64,000 nt of DNA from Piromyces finnis. Taxonomy: Eukaryota; Neocallimastigomycota; Neocallimastigomycetes; Neocallimastigales; Neocallimastigaceae. How positions within the stretch are numbered: the stretch's first letter is position 1; each line of letters opens with the position of its first letter. The notes beneath the pieces were generated by a model. It worked only from the letters and a program-made list of their open reading frames with translations, did no database searches and was not told the origin of the DNA. Both the position numbers and the translations under genes were made by a program. Positions 53,283 to 64,000 of the stretch are shown piece after piece. The DNA is taken from contig MCFH01000001.1 in assembly GCA_002104945.1 (NCBI GenBank), forward strand, positions 62,001-126,000, given 5' to 3'.

Positions 53283-55046
53283 CTCCTAATAGAGTAAAAC
53301 CCAGAAAAGTGTTAAGGACTCCAAAAATTGTTAATCCAAAAATTTATAAAGTTGGAGTCAAAGGTGTAAAAAGTGATTTAAACCTTGTTGATTTTCATGT
53401 GAGTACCAATGAAGTCCCAGAAGTTAAAATTAAGGTTTTAATTGACTTTGGATCTGAATTGAATTTCATTAATCCAAGTCTTGCGGAAGATCTTGGAATC
53501 AAATTGGAAAAAGTGGAACCATTCCGTGTATCAGGTGTTAGTGATGGAGTTGTAAGTTTTTGGGAAAGGACTGAGAAGTGCATGCTTTGGTGCAAAAATA
53601 ACTTCGAAGTAATTCAACTTTATGGATTACAAGTCCCCGGTGTTGATGTTATTCTTGGTTTGCCATGGATTAAGAAGCATGATCCAAATGCTTTCTATGA
53701 CTCTAAGAAAATCGCTTTTAGTTCTGGTTATTGTGCCAGACACTGTAATAAAGGCAAAAGAAAAAGAAAACCAAGAAAGAAGTCCAAGAATGATCAATTA
53801 GATCATGATGTTCTAGACCGAAGCTTAACCAAAAAGCCGAAAGTAGATTCGTCCGTCCCAAACCATGAAGAAAAAGAATATGTTAAAGGCCGCCTTGTTA
53901 GAACCATCAATGATGAAGATGATAGCGATGATGAATATATTAGTTTTAACAAAAAAGTTAAATGTATTGTAACAAAAATTAATGAATCATGTAATAATAA
54001 TAATGAAAAAGATATTAATAAAGATGAATTGGTCACCGTACCAACCCAATATTTAGAATTTAGTGAAGTGTTTAATGAAAAAAATTGTGAAGTGTTACCT
54101 CCTCATAGACCTTATGATTGTGAAATCAAACTTAAGGATGATTCAACTTTGTTTTATGGACCCTTGTATCCATTAACTGAAGTTGAAAGAGAGAAACTTA
54201 AAAAATATACAGATGATAATTTAAATAAAGGTTTTATTAGGAAATCATCGTCTCCTGCTGGTGCTCCAATTTTGTTTGTTAAAAAGAAGGACGGTAAGAT
54301 TATTAATAGAAATAGTGTTAGAATTGGAATTAGAATTATTAATAGTTTTAGATTTATTAGAATTAGAATTATTAGAAGGTTAAGTGATATTATAATTTGT
54401 AATTCATATCCTTTACCTTTAATTAGTGACCTTATGGATAGGGTGAAAAATGCTAAGATTTTTACTAAATTAGACCTTAAATCCGCTTATAATCTTGTTC
54501 GTATTAAAGAAGGTGATGAATACAAAACGGCTTTTCGTACTAGATATGGTCATTTTGAATATCTAGTTATGCCTTTTGGATTGAAAAAATGCATCTGCAA
54601 CTTTTCAACACTTCATTAACGATGTCCTTAGTGATTATTTAGATGATTTTGTTATCTCATATATTGATGATATTCTTATTTATTCTAATAATATCGAAGA
54701 ACATCATGTGCATGTTAAAAAGGTACTTAAGAAACTACTTGAAAATAATCTTTATGTTAAATTAGAAAAATGTGAGTTTGATGTTAAGAAAACCACTTTT
54801 CTTGGTTATGTCATTTCAAAAGATGGATGAGAATAAAGTTAAAGCAATTCTCGATTGGCCGGTTCCCAAGAATGTTAAAGAGGTTCAGTCTTTTATTGGT
54901 TTATGCAACTACTACAGAATTTTATTAAAGACTTTGCTAAAGTTGCAAACCCTCTTCACAAACTCACTTGAAAGAATGTTGCTTTTAATTGGGTGAAAGA
55001 AGATCAGGACGCTTTTATTTTATTAAAAACTTTGTTCACGTCAGCT
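53283..55046 (+). pseudogene. B3: B-family pol fragment (protease to RNase H), degenerate
   Basis: Follows B1 closely from just after the zinc knuckle. Protease reads VLIDFGSELNFINP: the active-site Ser is Phe. The RT start is damaged: between KKKDG and NSYPLPL, 52 bases are replaced by 106 bases of TTAGAATTATTAG-like low-complexity sequence (54296-54401, in frame, +18 codons), removing the LCIDYRRLN motif. An extra A makes a frameshift near 54588 (shared with B2), about 10 bases are lost near 54827, and one base near 54925. At 55046 (FTSA) it is joined, in frame, to an LTR-A element. Confidence 0.85.
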
Positions 55047-57131
55047 GAAATAAATGCAAGAAGCAACCCTCGTGATATAAAAAGGGTAGAAGTCTTGTAT
55101 GATACTGGTTCCACTACTAACCTCATCCATCCAAATTTGGCAAAGAAGCTCGGGTTGAAGGTAGTGGATAAACCAGCCATATTTAGAACTGTTAATGGAG
55201 ATATCGAGTTAAAACAGTTCTCAGACGACTTGCAGTTGAAGTTGTGGTTAAGTCCATCTGGTGAACAGGAAGCTAAACCATACTGTTTCAACACAAGCTG
55301 TCACCTGTCCGACAACATGCCGGAGATGATCATCGTGGGACTGGGCTTCATGGATGAGCACTTTATCTACAGAGGTTATGATAAAGATGCGCAAGTGAGG
55401 TACTTCGTAGTGGATAATGATAATGATAAAGGACATACCAACAGTTATGGTATAAACGATGGTGATATCTACTACTGTACTCAATTAAGTCCCATAACTA
55501 CAGTTACTAATGCAAAGGCAAGAAGGCCTCTGGTAACTGTAACTGCGGAAAACATAGAAGCCGAAATCGTGGGTAATGGTAGCCACAAGGCTGCAAGAGA
55601 ACCCAGGGACGGAAGTTCCGGAGGGTTGGCATTTGAATCCAACTTAGAGAAAACTTGTGTTTCAGGAAGGTTGGTACAAGAGTCAAACTTAGAGAAAAAT
55701 CACATTTACGTAGGATTGGTACAGGAAGAAAACTTAAACGAAAACCAACCTACGCCTGAAGAAATTGTGGAGAAGTACTACCACAATTTCAAGGAAGCAT
55801 TTAATGAAGAAATAGCAAACCAGCTACCAGAACATCGTCCTTACGACTGTAAGATCGACCTGGAGCCGGATGCTAGTCTTCATAAAGGGCCTATATATCC
55901 CTTCAACCCAGAAGAAGAGAAAGCACTGAAGGAATATATAGAGGAAAACCTGGCAAAGGGCTTCATCAGGAAGTCAGAGAGTCCTGCAGGTTATCTTGTG
56001 TTGTTCGTGCCCAAAAAGAGTGGTGAAAGGCGATTATGTACTGACTACAGGCGTCTTAATAAGGTGACAGTGCGTAACTCCTTCCCTTTACCACTTATCA
56101 GTCAAGTCTTTGAGGCTATGAAAGGTGCGACTATCTTCTCCAAGCTGGATTTGAAGTCCGCCTATAACCTCGTGCGTATTCGTGAAGGTGACGAATACAA
56201 GACGGCATTCTCAACCAAGTTTGGGCATTACGAATATCTAGTGATGCCATTTGGGTTGACTAATGCTCCTGCCACGTTCCAAGGGTTCATTAATACAGTG
56301 TTGGCAGAGGAAATCAATGACTGCTGTCAGGTGTACTTGGATGATATCATCATCTACTCCAAGTCACTTGAAGAGCATGTAGGGCATGTAAAAAGAGTCC
56401 TACAAAAGCCAATAGACAATCGTCTAGTAGCTAAGTTAGCGAAGTGTGAGTTCCACAAGGAAGAACTTGCATTCCTGGGTCACGTAGTTGGAAAATATGG
56501 TATTAAAACCGACCCAGAGAAGTTAAAAGCTGTAGCAAGTTGGCCACAACCAACCAACCTCAAAGAACTACAGTCATTCCTTGGATTCTGCAACTATTAT
56601 AGGAAGTTTATAAAGGACTTCTCTAAGATAGCAAGGCCGTTATATGCTATGACGTCCAAAAAGGTACAGTTCCTGTGGAATGAAGAACGTATTCAGGCGT
56701 TTGAAAAATTAAAAGAAATGCTACTAGCTCCACCAGTACTAGCATATCCTGACCACGACCGTCAGTTTATAGTGGAGTGTGACGCTAGTAACTACGCAGT
56801 TGGTGGCGTATTGTCACAACTCGGTGATGACAACGAACTACACCCTGTGTATTACTACTCCAAAAAGCTTACGAAAGCAGAAATCAACTACACCATCACA
56901 GAAAAGGAGTTGTTGGCTATTAGAAATGCTTTCATTGAGTGGCGACACCTGTTGATGGGTGCGAAACATAAGGTCCTAGTATATAGTGACCACAGGAACC
57001 TCCTATTCGCCACAAAACCACAGTTGTTAACAGAAAGACAGGCAAGATGGCAAGAGCTGTTTGCTGCATACAACTTCGAAATAATATATCGGCCAGGGAA
57101 AATGAATGGTAGAGCATCTGGGAAAAGATAA
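54993..57131 (+). pseudogene. Chimeric ORF: B3 RNase H start fused in frame to LTR-A-family protease-RT-RNase H
   Basis: The 712-codon frame begins with 18 codons of B3 (KEDQDAFILLKTLFTSA) and switches at 55047 to a different element. The A-family part has retropepsin VLYDTGSTTNLIHPN, the LPEHRPYDCKI linker, RT ([44 protein letters not shown], catalytic VYLDDIIIYS) and RNase H (QFIVECDASNYAVGGVLSQL, TEKELLAIRNAFIEWRH, SDHRNLLFATKPQ). It ends at a deletion near 57117 that joins RNase H (KMNGRA) to the finger of integrase out of frame. Base composition is far more G+C-rich than neighbours, and codon choice differs. Its gag and 5' LTR are missing. Confidence 0.85.
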
Positions 57132-58400
57132 GACTTATGACCTGATAGCCAGAAACTACTACTGGCCAAAAATGAAGGATGACGTTGCGGGTTATATAAA
57201 AGCTTGCACTATATGTTGTACCCAAAAGGACAACAGGCACAAGCCGTACGGTAGCGCTGCTAGGGTAAATGTTGCAGATCTACCTTGGCAAGAAGTAGAA
57301 ATTGACTTCCTGACGGATCTACCTATCAAGGAACGAAGAAAACCAGGTGGTGATCCTTCAGAACCACCAGAAGTCACTAGAAGGGGTTGTATCATGGTTT
57401 GTAGCGACAAATTAACCAAAATGATACACTTAGTGGGGTTTAGATTATGCCTACTGCTAAAGAAACAGCCTTAGCATACTTACAACATGTATTCAAGTTA
57501 CATGGTTGTCTCAAATCGGTTACTACGGATCGTGGTGTCCAGTTCACTAGTAAGTTGTGGAAGGACATTATGGGGTTCTTTGGCGTAGAAGTAAACCTTG
57601 CTACCACTAGCCATCACGAAACGGTTGGTCAGGTAGAACGTAACAACTCCTACGTAAGTATGTACCTTAGATGCTTTGTGAAGACCTTTGATGATGATGA
57701 ATGGTTGAAGTACTTGTACTTGGCTGAGTTCTGCTATAATAATGCAGTACACAGTTCTACCAAGCAGTCCCCATTCTTAGCTTTGTATAACTACCAGGTA
57801 CATATGAACCCACAAGACTCAGAGCTTGTCCACTCACTCGGTGAAGCACCTGTATTAGATAGCTTTGCCCATAACTTAGGTAACTTAAAGTACATGCTGG
57901 ACATATCAAGAACACGGTTCTTAGACCACTTGGACCATAGGAGAGAACTTAACTACCCAAAAATTAGGCTCATGGATTTGGTGTGGTTAAGAAAACCAGA
58001 AAATTACAACCCTCTTCCCTTCTACAAGCTACAAGCAAGGAAGTACTGTCCCTTCAAGGTTATTGGAATCGACGAAAGCAAGCTTAACTACCGGTTAGAC
58101 ATTAGCAAATCCCCTTTCCCGAACGTTTACCCTGTGTTTCATATCAGTGAGTTAGAACCCTACCACTATAAACCAGAAGAACTAACACCTGCACCAGAGG
58201 GCTACCAGAAGATAATAAAAATCCTCAATGCAAGAAGAAAAAAGGACGTCTACCAGTATTTAGCCACCTTCAGCGACTATAGGCAAGAGTGGGTAGATGC
58301 TGATATCATTGACAAGAACGCCCACTATGATAAACTACTAAAGGAATTTCAAGATAAATGCTACCAGGAATTCATGGTTAGTGTCCAAAACCTTGCCTAG
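57106..58400 (+). pseudogene. LTR-A-family integrase, deleted and frameshifted
   Basis: After the deletion near 57117: an HHCC finger missing its His half (HLGKDKTYDLIARNYYWPKM, CTICCTQKDNRHKPYG), integrase core (EVEIDFLTDLP, MVCSDKLTKMIHLVGF), a one-base frameshift near 57440, then MPTAKETALAYLQHVFKLHG, TDRGVQFTSKLW and TVGQVERNNSYV, so all three catalytic acids remain. The C-terminal part has CPFKVIGIDESK, FHISELEPYHYK and a chromo-like end (RRKKDVYQYLATFSDYRQEW). Stop at 58400; the polypurine tract AGGGGGGCA is at 58412-58420. Confidence 0.85.
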
Positions 58401-58421
58401 GTTTTCTCCTTAGGGGGGCAT

Positions 58422-58713
58422 TGTAAGAAATATTTGTGGCCATAAGTTTGCCCACAAATATTTCAATTGAAACCATATATTCTGGTTACCATCTATTGGC
58501 CAGATATATACATAACCATATATTAATAGTTATTAATTAAATAGGAAGTTTATTTGTTTTACCCAGTCAAGTGGTAAAGAAAATAAACTAGTATAGTTAA
58601 ATAGCATAGCTAAAACTAACGTTAAATACTTTAGCGTTAGTATTAAAGTAAATTAATAGCTATAATAATAATTAATGTATGATAATTATAAAAAATAAAT
58701 AAAAGATATAATT
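58422..58713 (+). mobile_element. LTR-A 3' LTR, truncated
   Basis: Starts TGTAAGAAATATTTGTGG directly after the polypurine tract, with its terminal hairpin at 58427-58439/58452-58464 (13 bp perfect, 12-base loop). It matches the copies at 62-1994 and 3543-4760 for about 290 bases, then stops near 58713. This copy ties the LTR-A family to the pol at 55047-58400. Confidence 0.85.
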
Positions 58714-59635
58714 AGAATATAATTACTAATAATCTAAGTCTTCTTATTTTCTACTAAAAAATATTATTATTCTTTATATTAAAAATTATTTTTATAATTT
58801 AACCCAATCAAATATATAAATTTATAAAATATTTGATTTTATGTAAATTATATTTTTATAATAAACTATATAAAATTATTTAATAATTATTTTATAATAA
58901 AATTTTCTACTAATATCAAATGTATAATATATTTATAATTATTATTTATCATGTTTTGTAAGAATTTAATATATAACTTTAATTATATATGTACATTCTT
59001 AACTACAATGTAATAATACACTGTAAGTAATATAATAATATAACTATATTCACAAAATAATTAATACGTATCTTTAATGTTTTGTTTTATTCTTATTTTA
59101 AATTATTGAATAATTTTTTTTTAAAAAATTTTTATTAAAACTTCTCTTAATAAGTTTTGAGTTTATTTTTTCTTACTAAGAAAAAATAATAACTCTTGAA
59201 TTTTTTAATTAAATTCAGGAGTTGTTTTATTTATAAGAATTTTAAAATTTTGGGTTAAATTAAAGAATTTTCTAGTCTAACAAATAAATCTTCTAGGGAA
59301 AGACTAGATAAGAAAACCCTAGAAGAATTTCGATTAATAATCTATTCTTATTAATCACCGAATAATTAAATCAAAACCTATTTGTGATAGGAAAAATATT
59401 TAATATCCGGTTCCTATCAATTTTACTTTAATTTTAATTTAGATAATAAAATAAACTAAGTAATTAAATAAAATGTTTAATATAATTAAACTAAAACTAC
59501 AATTTAATTTACATTACAAATATTACATAATAAGTATTGTTACATTTATAAAATATTAATAAAATAAAACATGAAAAATGTATACATTTTAATAAGAAAT
59601 ATAGAATTACTTAAGTTTAATTCTAATTTCTTACA
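58714..59635 (-). mobile_element. LTR-J copy 3, 3' LTR of a minus-strand gypsy element
   Basis: On the minus strand it begins TGTAAGAAATTAGAATTA at 59635, directly after the integrase gene and a tract GAAGAGGCAA. A 15-pair hairpin follows at once (AAGAAAT and TAGAATTA against TAATTCTA and ATTTCTT). The structured RNA block is at 59191-59404. The far end is uncertain; the left part to 58714 may include other relic sequence. Confidence 0.6.
59191..59404. ncRNA. LTR-J structured RNA motif, copy 3
   Basis: P1 59191-59203/59211-59223 (13 pairs, one T-G); pseudoknot S1 59272-59278/59301-59307 (CTAGTCT/AGACTAG, 7 bp perfect); S2 59289-59298/59317-59326 (TCTTCTAGGG/CCCTAGAAGA, 10 bp perfect); P3 59332-59340/59348-59356 (GATTAATAA/TTATTAATC, 9 bp); P4 59365-59371/59398-59404 (7 bp) enclosing P5 59377-59381/59387-59391 (CCTAT/ATAGG). 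Compared with copy 2, paired positions in S1, S2, P3 and P5 have changed on both sides. Confidence 0.7.
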
Positions 59636-60585
59636 TTGCCTCTTCTGATGAGTCAATTAGATCCGAATTTCTTTCTATGTATGGTTCTAGCTGAGAAATA
59701 TGGAAAATTGGGTGAAGATGTAAATTCTCTGAAAGATCTAATTTATAATTAAGTCTTGCTCGTACTTCTGCGATTCTGAATGGTCCTAGGAATTGATTAG
59801 AAAGTTTCTTGGCTGGTTCATTTGTAAAATAATATCTTCTTACCCATACTTTGTCATTAACAGCAAATTTGGGTCCGAGTGATTTTCTCTTGTCTCCATA
59901 CTTCTTGTAGTCACTTTTTGCTTTTATTAAATGCTCCTTCAATGCTTCAAAATGTGAGTGCCAGTCTCTTGTAAGGACAGATGCACTATCCTTAAGAAGA
60001 ACAGGTGGGTCACTGATATTGCATGATGGGTTAAAACCATAATTTGCGAAGTATGGTGACTTACCGATTGACTTATGCATAGCGTTATTGTAAGCCATTT
60101 CGCATAGAGGAAGATAAAAGCACCAGTCAGTCTGAGCAGAAGAACAGTAGCATCTAAGGTATTGTTCGATTACAGAGTTTGCTCTTTCCACCTGCCCATT
60201 AGATTGTTGGTGGTGAGCAGTAGCTAATTGAGGTTGAACAGAGAGAGCATAACATAGTGAAGTCCAGAATTCTGAAGAAAACTGGGAACCATGGTCAGAA
60301 ACTATTATCTTCGGGAGACCATGGTAACGGAACACATTGGCCAAAAGAAGTCTTGCAGTCAGATCGGCAGTAGGGACATCAGTACAAGGAATTAAATGTA
60401 CCATTTTAGTCAAATGGTCAGATACCACCATAATGCAGGTGCAATTTTGGGAACTTGGAAGATATACTATGAAATCTACACCTATAATTTCCCAAGGACG
60501 ATTTGGGACAGGTAATGGGATTAACTTACCGTAAGGTTGGTGTCTTCTTGTTTTGCATTTCGAACAGACTTCACAAGAAAGAACG
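59631..60585 (-). pseudogene. J-element integrase fragment
   Basis: Open on the minus strand from about 60585 to a TAA at 59631-59633 that lies inside the LTR start. It contains the CxxC half of the finger (CEVCSKCKTRRHQPYGK), the core (GVDFIVYLPSS, MVVSDHLTKMVHLIP, SDHGSQFSSEFW with His for Arg, SNGQVERANS), LGPFRIAEVRARLNYKLDL and FHISQLEPYIERNSD, then ends without a chromodomain. The frame itself is unbroken; RT, protease and gag are cut away by the B2 insertion at 60586. Somewhat richer in G+C than the LTR. Confidence 0.8.
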
Positions 60586-61198
60586 TGTAATGTTGGACAC
60601 TGGAAGAATAGATTAGGATATCTATTCTATTACAATAACACTAAAATTTGAAATAAAAAAAATTGTTTTTATAAAAATATCTTTTATTATAATAGAAATT
60701 TTATTAATAACAATTACATCGATCAAAATGATGAAAAATATCTTCTATTTATATTTTTCCTAAATACATTTATATTATATTATAACTATTTATTTCTTAT
60801 ATATTATTATTTAAAATCTACATTAAAATCTTAATTGTTAATAAATATTTAAACTATAACTATTTTTAGTAAAATACAATTGGCAATTCAAATTAAGTAC
60901 CATTCAATTTGAATATGTGCCCATGTATTATTGATATATTAATCATTTATTATTTATATATTATTTATCTATTTCTATGAAAAAACAATACTAAAACTAG
61001 GGATTTAAATTGAGAATTTTAATTTACTTGTTAAACATTAAAAATAAATTAATAATTTATTTTGTTTTAAACTTTAATTATTAATAAATAAATTATGTCT
61101 CATTTTCTTTTTCTGAATAATTTGTGTAACTTAAACAATAATACTTATGGCTAAAGTTACATTAAAGATATCAAGTTGAGGCGTTTGATATCTTTACA
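60586..61198 (-). mobile_element. Element B2 3' LTR (LTR-B)
   Basis: 613 bp, TGTAAAGATATC... on the minus strand from 61198 to ...CATTACA at 60586. The terminal hairpin is kept as 11 pairs (AAAGATATCAA/TTGATATCTTT) though loop-proximal bases have changed compared with B1. The candidate target duplication is GAACG (60581-60585); its partner is outside the window. The tract AGAGAGAGAGATTG precedes it (61199-61210). Confidence 0.88.
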
Positions 61199-61234
61199 AT
61201 CTCTCTCTCTAAGTCGAGCTCCTGCGAGATTAAT

Positions 61235-64000
61235 TTATAGGGAATTTTTTCTCGAAGGAATTTCAATTACAAATGGTTGGTATCTGTGCTTGATTAGATT
61301 GCCAACTTTATTCTTTCTAATTTTCATGGAGGAGTCGCTCGACTTATGTTTTGACTTTTTAGAGTTTCTTTCAAACTCTTGTATTAATTGTTTATCTGGA
61401 ATCTGATCTTCAGAAATCCAAGTGGATTTGTCAAATCCTTTCCATGATAACTTATAAAATGTTTCACCATTAACAGATTTCATCTTCTCAAATTTCTCTG
61501 TTATTTTTTCAATCAAATCTGTGTTAAGGTGAATGTTCCTCTTCCTACGATTAGACCTGTCGTTAAACTCGTTTTCAAAGTATGGTTCTAACAATGAGAC
61601 ATGAAAGACTGGATGACATCTCATTGTCTTTGGAAGTTTCAATTTGAAAGCGAGAGAACTAACTTTTTCAATTATCTCAAATGGGCCAAGCATTTGAGGT
61701 GCTAATTTTTTCTTTAAGTTAGTTCCAGGAGAATCTTTCAATAACCATACTTTCTTTCCCACTTCGAACTCCGGGGGACTCATTCTTTTCATATCGGCAT
61801 ATTTCTTATATGTTTCTTTTGCTTTTTCTAAGTTTTCTTTTAATAATTTAAAGTTTTCATTCATATCAATTACTCTTTGTTCAGCTCTACTAGGTCTATC
61901 ATTAGCTGGAATTTCTAAGCTGAACTTTGGATGAAAACCATAATTAGCAAAGAATGGGGATTGATTTATAGATTGCTGTAAAGTATTATTATATGCAAAT
62001 TCAGCAAATGGGATAAGATCAACCCAGTTATTCTGCTTTTTATTTATAAAACAACGGAAATATTGTTCTAATATGCCGTTCACCCTCTCCGTTTGACCAT
62101 CTGTCTGCGGATGGTTAGCAGTCGATAATGAATGATTAATATTAAGAAGGTCACAAAGTCTTAACCAAAAATCAGAAGTAAATTGCGAGCCTCTATCAGA
62201 GATGATGGAATCAGGAAGACCATGCAAACGGAAGACATTAGCAATAAAAACATCAGCAGCAATCGAAACGGTAGGAAGACAACGTAAAGGAATAGCGTGA
62301 GCAAATTTAGTAAATCTATCGACAACAACCATAAGAGTTGTCATATCTCTGGACTTAGGAAGATCAACAATAAAATCAATAGAAATATCAGACCAGGGCC
62401 TACTGGGAGTGTCCAAAGGGGATAACAATCCATAAGGCTTATATCTGGGGACTTTGGATTTGCAACAAGTCACGCAAGATTTGATAAAAGATTTAACGTC
62501 TGAATGAAATCTTGGCCACCAAAAGTTTCTGGAAATCATTTCAGTGGTTTTCTTAATACCGAAATGACCAGCAGCAACAGAATCATGATGAAGCTCCAAA
62601 ATTCTTGTCCTAAGAGATTTAGGAACATAAATAAGATTATTATATAACAAAAATCCTTCATCATCAAAAATAACTTTATCAATATTTTTAATAGGTGCAT
62701 TTCCTGTAGAATCATTCATTTTAAATTTGACAATGGAATTATACAAATCATCATTTTTAAGTTCTAATAAAATAGAATCGATTAACGGTTTGTTATCGCT
62801 ATGATGGAGCGAAATAGAAAGACAAGAAACATCAGGATTAATAACATTCACTAAATGATCACTTCTACGAGACAGGATATCAGGCTTACCTGATTTCTTT
62901 CCAGCTCTATAAATGAGTTTAAAATCAAATCTGGATAAGAACAAATTCCATCTAATTTGTCTCTGAGATAACATTTCAGGTTTTCTAGGAAATGTTAAAT
63001 TCTTGTGATCAGTATAAATTATGAACGGATGGCGTGCACCTTCTAAATAATGACGCCATTCTTCAAGTACAACTACAATAGCTAAAAGTTCCTCGTCATA
63101 TATAGGATAGTTTCTTTGACAGCTTGTCAAACTTTTAGAAAGAAATGCAATAGGATGTAATTTGCCATCAAACTCTTGAGAGAGAATAGCACCGACAGCA
63201 TAGTTACTAGCATCAGTTTCTACAATAAATTGTTTATTACTATCCGCATGTTTCAGAATAGGAGCTGACGTGAACAAAGTTTTTAATAAAATAAAAGCGT
63301 CCTGATCTTCTTTCACCCAGTTAAAAGCAACATTCTTTCTAGTGAGTTTGTGAAGAGGGTTTGCAACTTTAGCAAAGTCTTTAATAAAAATTCTGTAGTA
63401 GTTGCATAAACCAATAAAAGACTGAACCTCTTTAACATTCTTGGGAACCGGCCAATCGAGAATTGCTTTAACTTTATTCTCATCCATTTGCAACCCATCT
63501 TTTGAAATGACATAACCAAGAAAAGTGGTTTTCTTAACATCAAACTCACATTTTTCTAATTTAACATAAAGATTATTTTCAAGTAGTTTCTTAAGTACCT
63601 TTTTAACATGCACATGATGTTCTTCGATATTATTAGAATAAATAAGAATATCATCAATATATGAGATAACAAAATCATCTAAATAATCACTAAGGACATC
63701 GTTAATGAAGTGTTGAAAAGTTGCAGATGCATTTTTTCAATCCAAAAGGCATAACTAGATATTCAAAATGACCATATCTAGTACGAAAAGCCGTTTTGTA
63801 TTCATCACCTTCTTTAATACGAACAAGATTATAAGCGGATTTAAGGTCTAATTTAGTAAAAATCTTAGCATTTTTCACCCTATCCATAAGGTCACTTATT
63901 AAGGGTAAAGGATATGAATTACGAATTGTAATATCATTCAACTTTCTATATTCGATACAAAGTCTTAGGGAGCCATCATTCTTTTTAACAAATAAAATTG
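61235..64000 (-). pseudogene. Element B2 Pol (partial), one frameshift
   Basis: Minus strand, entering from the right edge: RT ([50 protein letters not shown]) to 63702, where an extra A shifts the frame; the catalytic YIDDILIYS follows in the next frame (about 63650) and a long open frame from 63613 holds the thumb, RNase H (QFIVETDASNYAVGAILSQE), HHCC finger, integrase core (SIDFIVDLP, SDRGSQF, QTERVN) and the chromodomain-like end, to a stop at 61235. Only this one lesion is visible in the window. It differs from B1 by few residues. The same extra A and the HVHV codons are in B3, so B2 and B3 share an ancestor. Confidence 0.88.

Noticed and set aside
1-64000. Host protein-coding genes, rRNA or prokaryotic-type operons
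   Set aside because: Every protein-like stretch that I could place belongs to an LTR retrotransposon; the remaining ORFs are shadows or the three unrecognised coiled-coil ORFs listed.

Overview
This window looks like transposon-only chromatin from a very AT-rich eukaryotic genome, most likely a fungus. The evidence is that every recognisable gene is an LTR-retrotransposon gene, several Ty3/gypsy pol proteins end in fungal-type chromodomains, the standard genetic code fits, and proteins and spacers are rich in Asn/Lys and A/T. An early-diverging AT-rich fungus (anaerobic gut chytrid or glomeromycete-like) is my best guess; the sequence does not settle it. I found no host gene, rRNA, CRISPR array or convincing functional tRNA gene.

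Element families named here by their LTR: LTR-A (about 1.3 kb, Ty3/gypsy, tRNA-Tyr-type primer site), LTR-B (about 0.6 kb, gypsy chromovirus), LTR-C (521 bp, gypsy chromovirus), LTR-J (gypsy, carries a structured RNA motif), two Ty1/copia elements (copia-1, copia-2), and degenerate gypsy families D, E and H.

Layout. 1-4760: an LTR-A 5' LTR on the minus strand whose element runs off the left edge, split by a solo LTR-B; then a B-like pol fragment and an inverted LTR-A copy. 4761-8249: degenerate chromovirus H (minus). 8250-8770: solo LTR-C. 9630-12450: LTR relics, TATA-bearing tandem repeats, and a coiled-coil ORF between long inverted repeats. 13418-14610: a decayed coiled-coil gene and LTR-J copy 1. 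15121-20219: copia-1, broken but with identical LTRs. 20270-22064: C-like pol relic and LTR-J copy 2. 22065-27655: element C (minus), nearly complete. 27656-30326: relics and an 83-bp x4 array. 30327-36320: copia-2 (minus), complete with one 1817-codon ORF. 36337-36984: orphan coiled-coil ORF. 36985-40153: degenerate gypsy D. 42512-53281: gypsy E (minus), split by intact element B1 (44770-50952). 53282-58713: B3 pol fragment fused in frame to a G+C-richer LTR-A element. 58714-60585: LTR-J copy 3 with integrase. 60586-64000: a second B element (B2, minus) running off the right edge.

How the parts work: each element would encode Gag, protease, reverse transcriptase, RNase H and integrase; gypsy chromodomains would direct insertion to heterochromatin, which fits the nesting. 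Only B1 and copia-2 look coding-competent; C is one 2-bp lesion in gag and a truncated 5' LTR away. The most interesting signals are non-coding: an H-type pseudoknot plus hairpins in three diverged LTR-J copies with paired base changes; self-priming signatures in B and C; a half-tRNA-Lys primer site shared by both copia elements; and a hairpin placed immediately after the TGTAA start of several unrelated LTRs. All sequence comparisons were made by eye.
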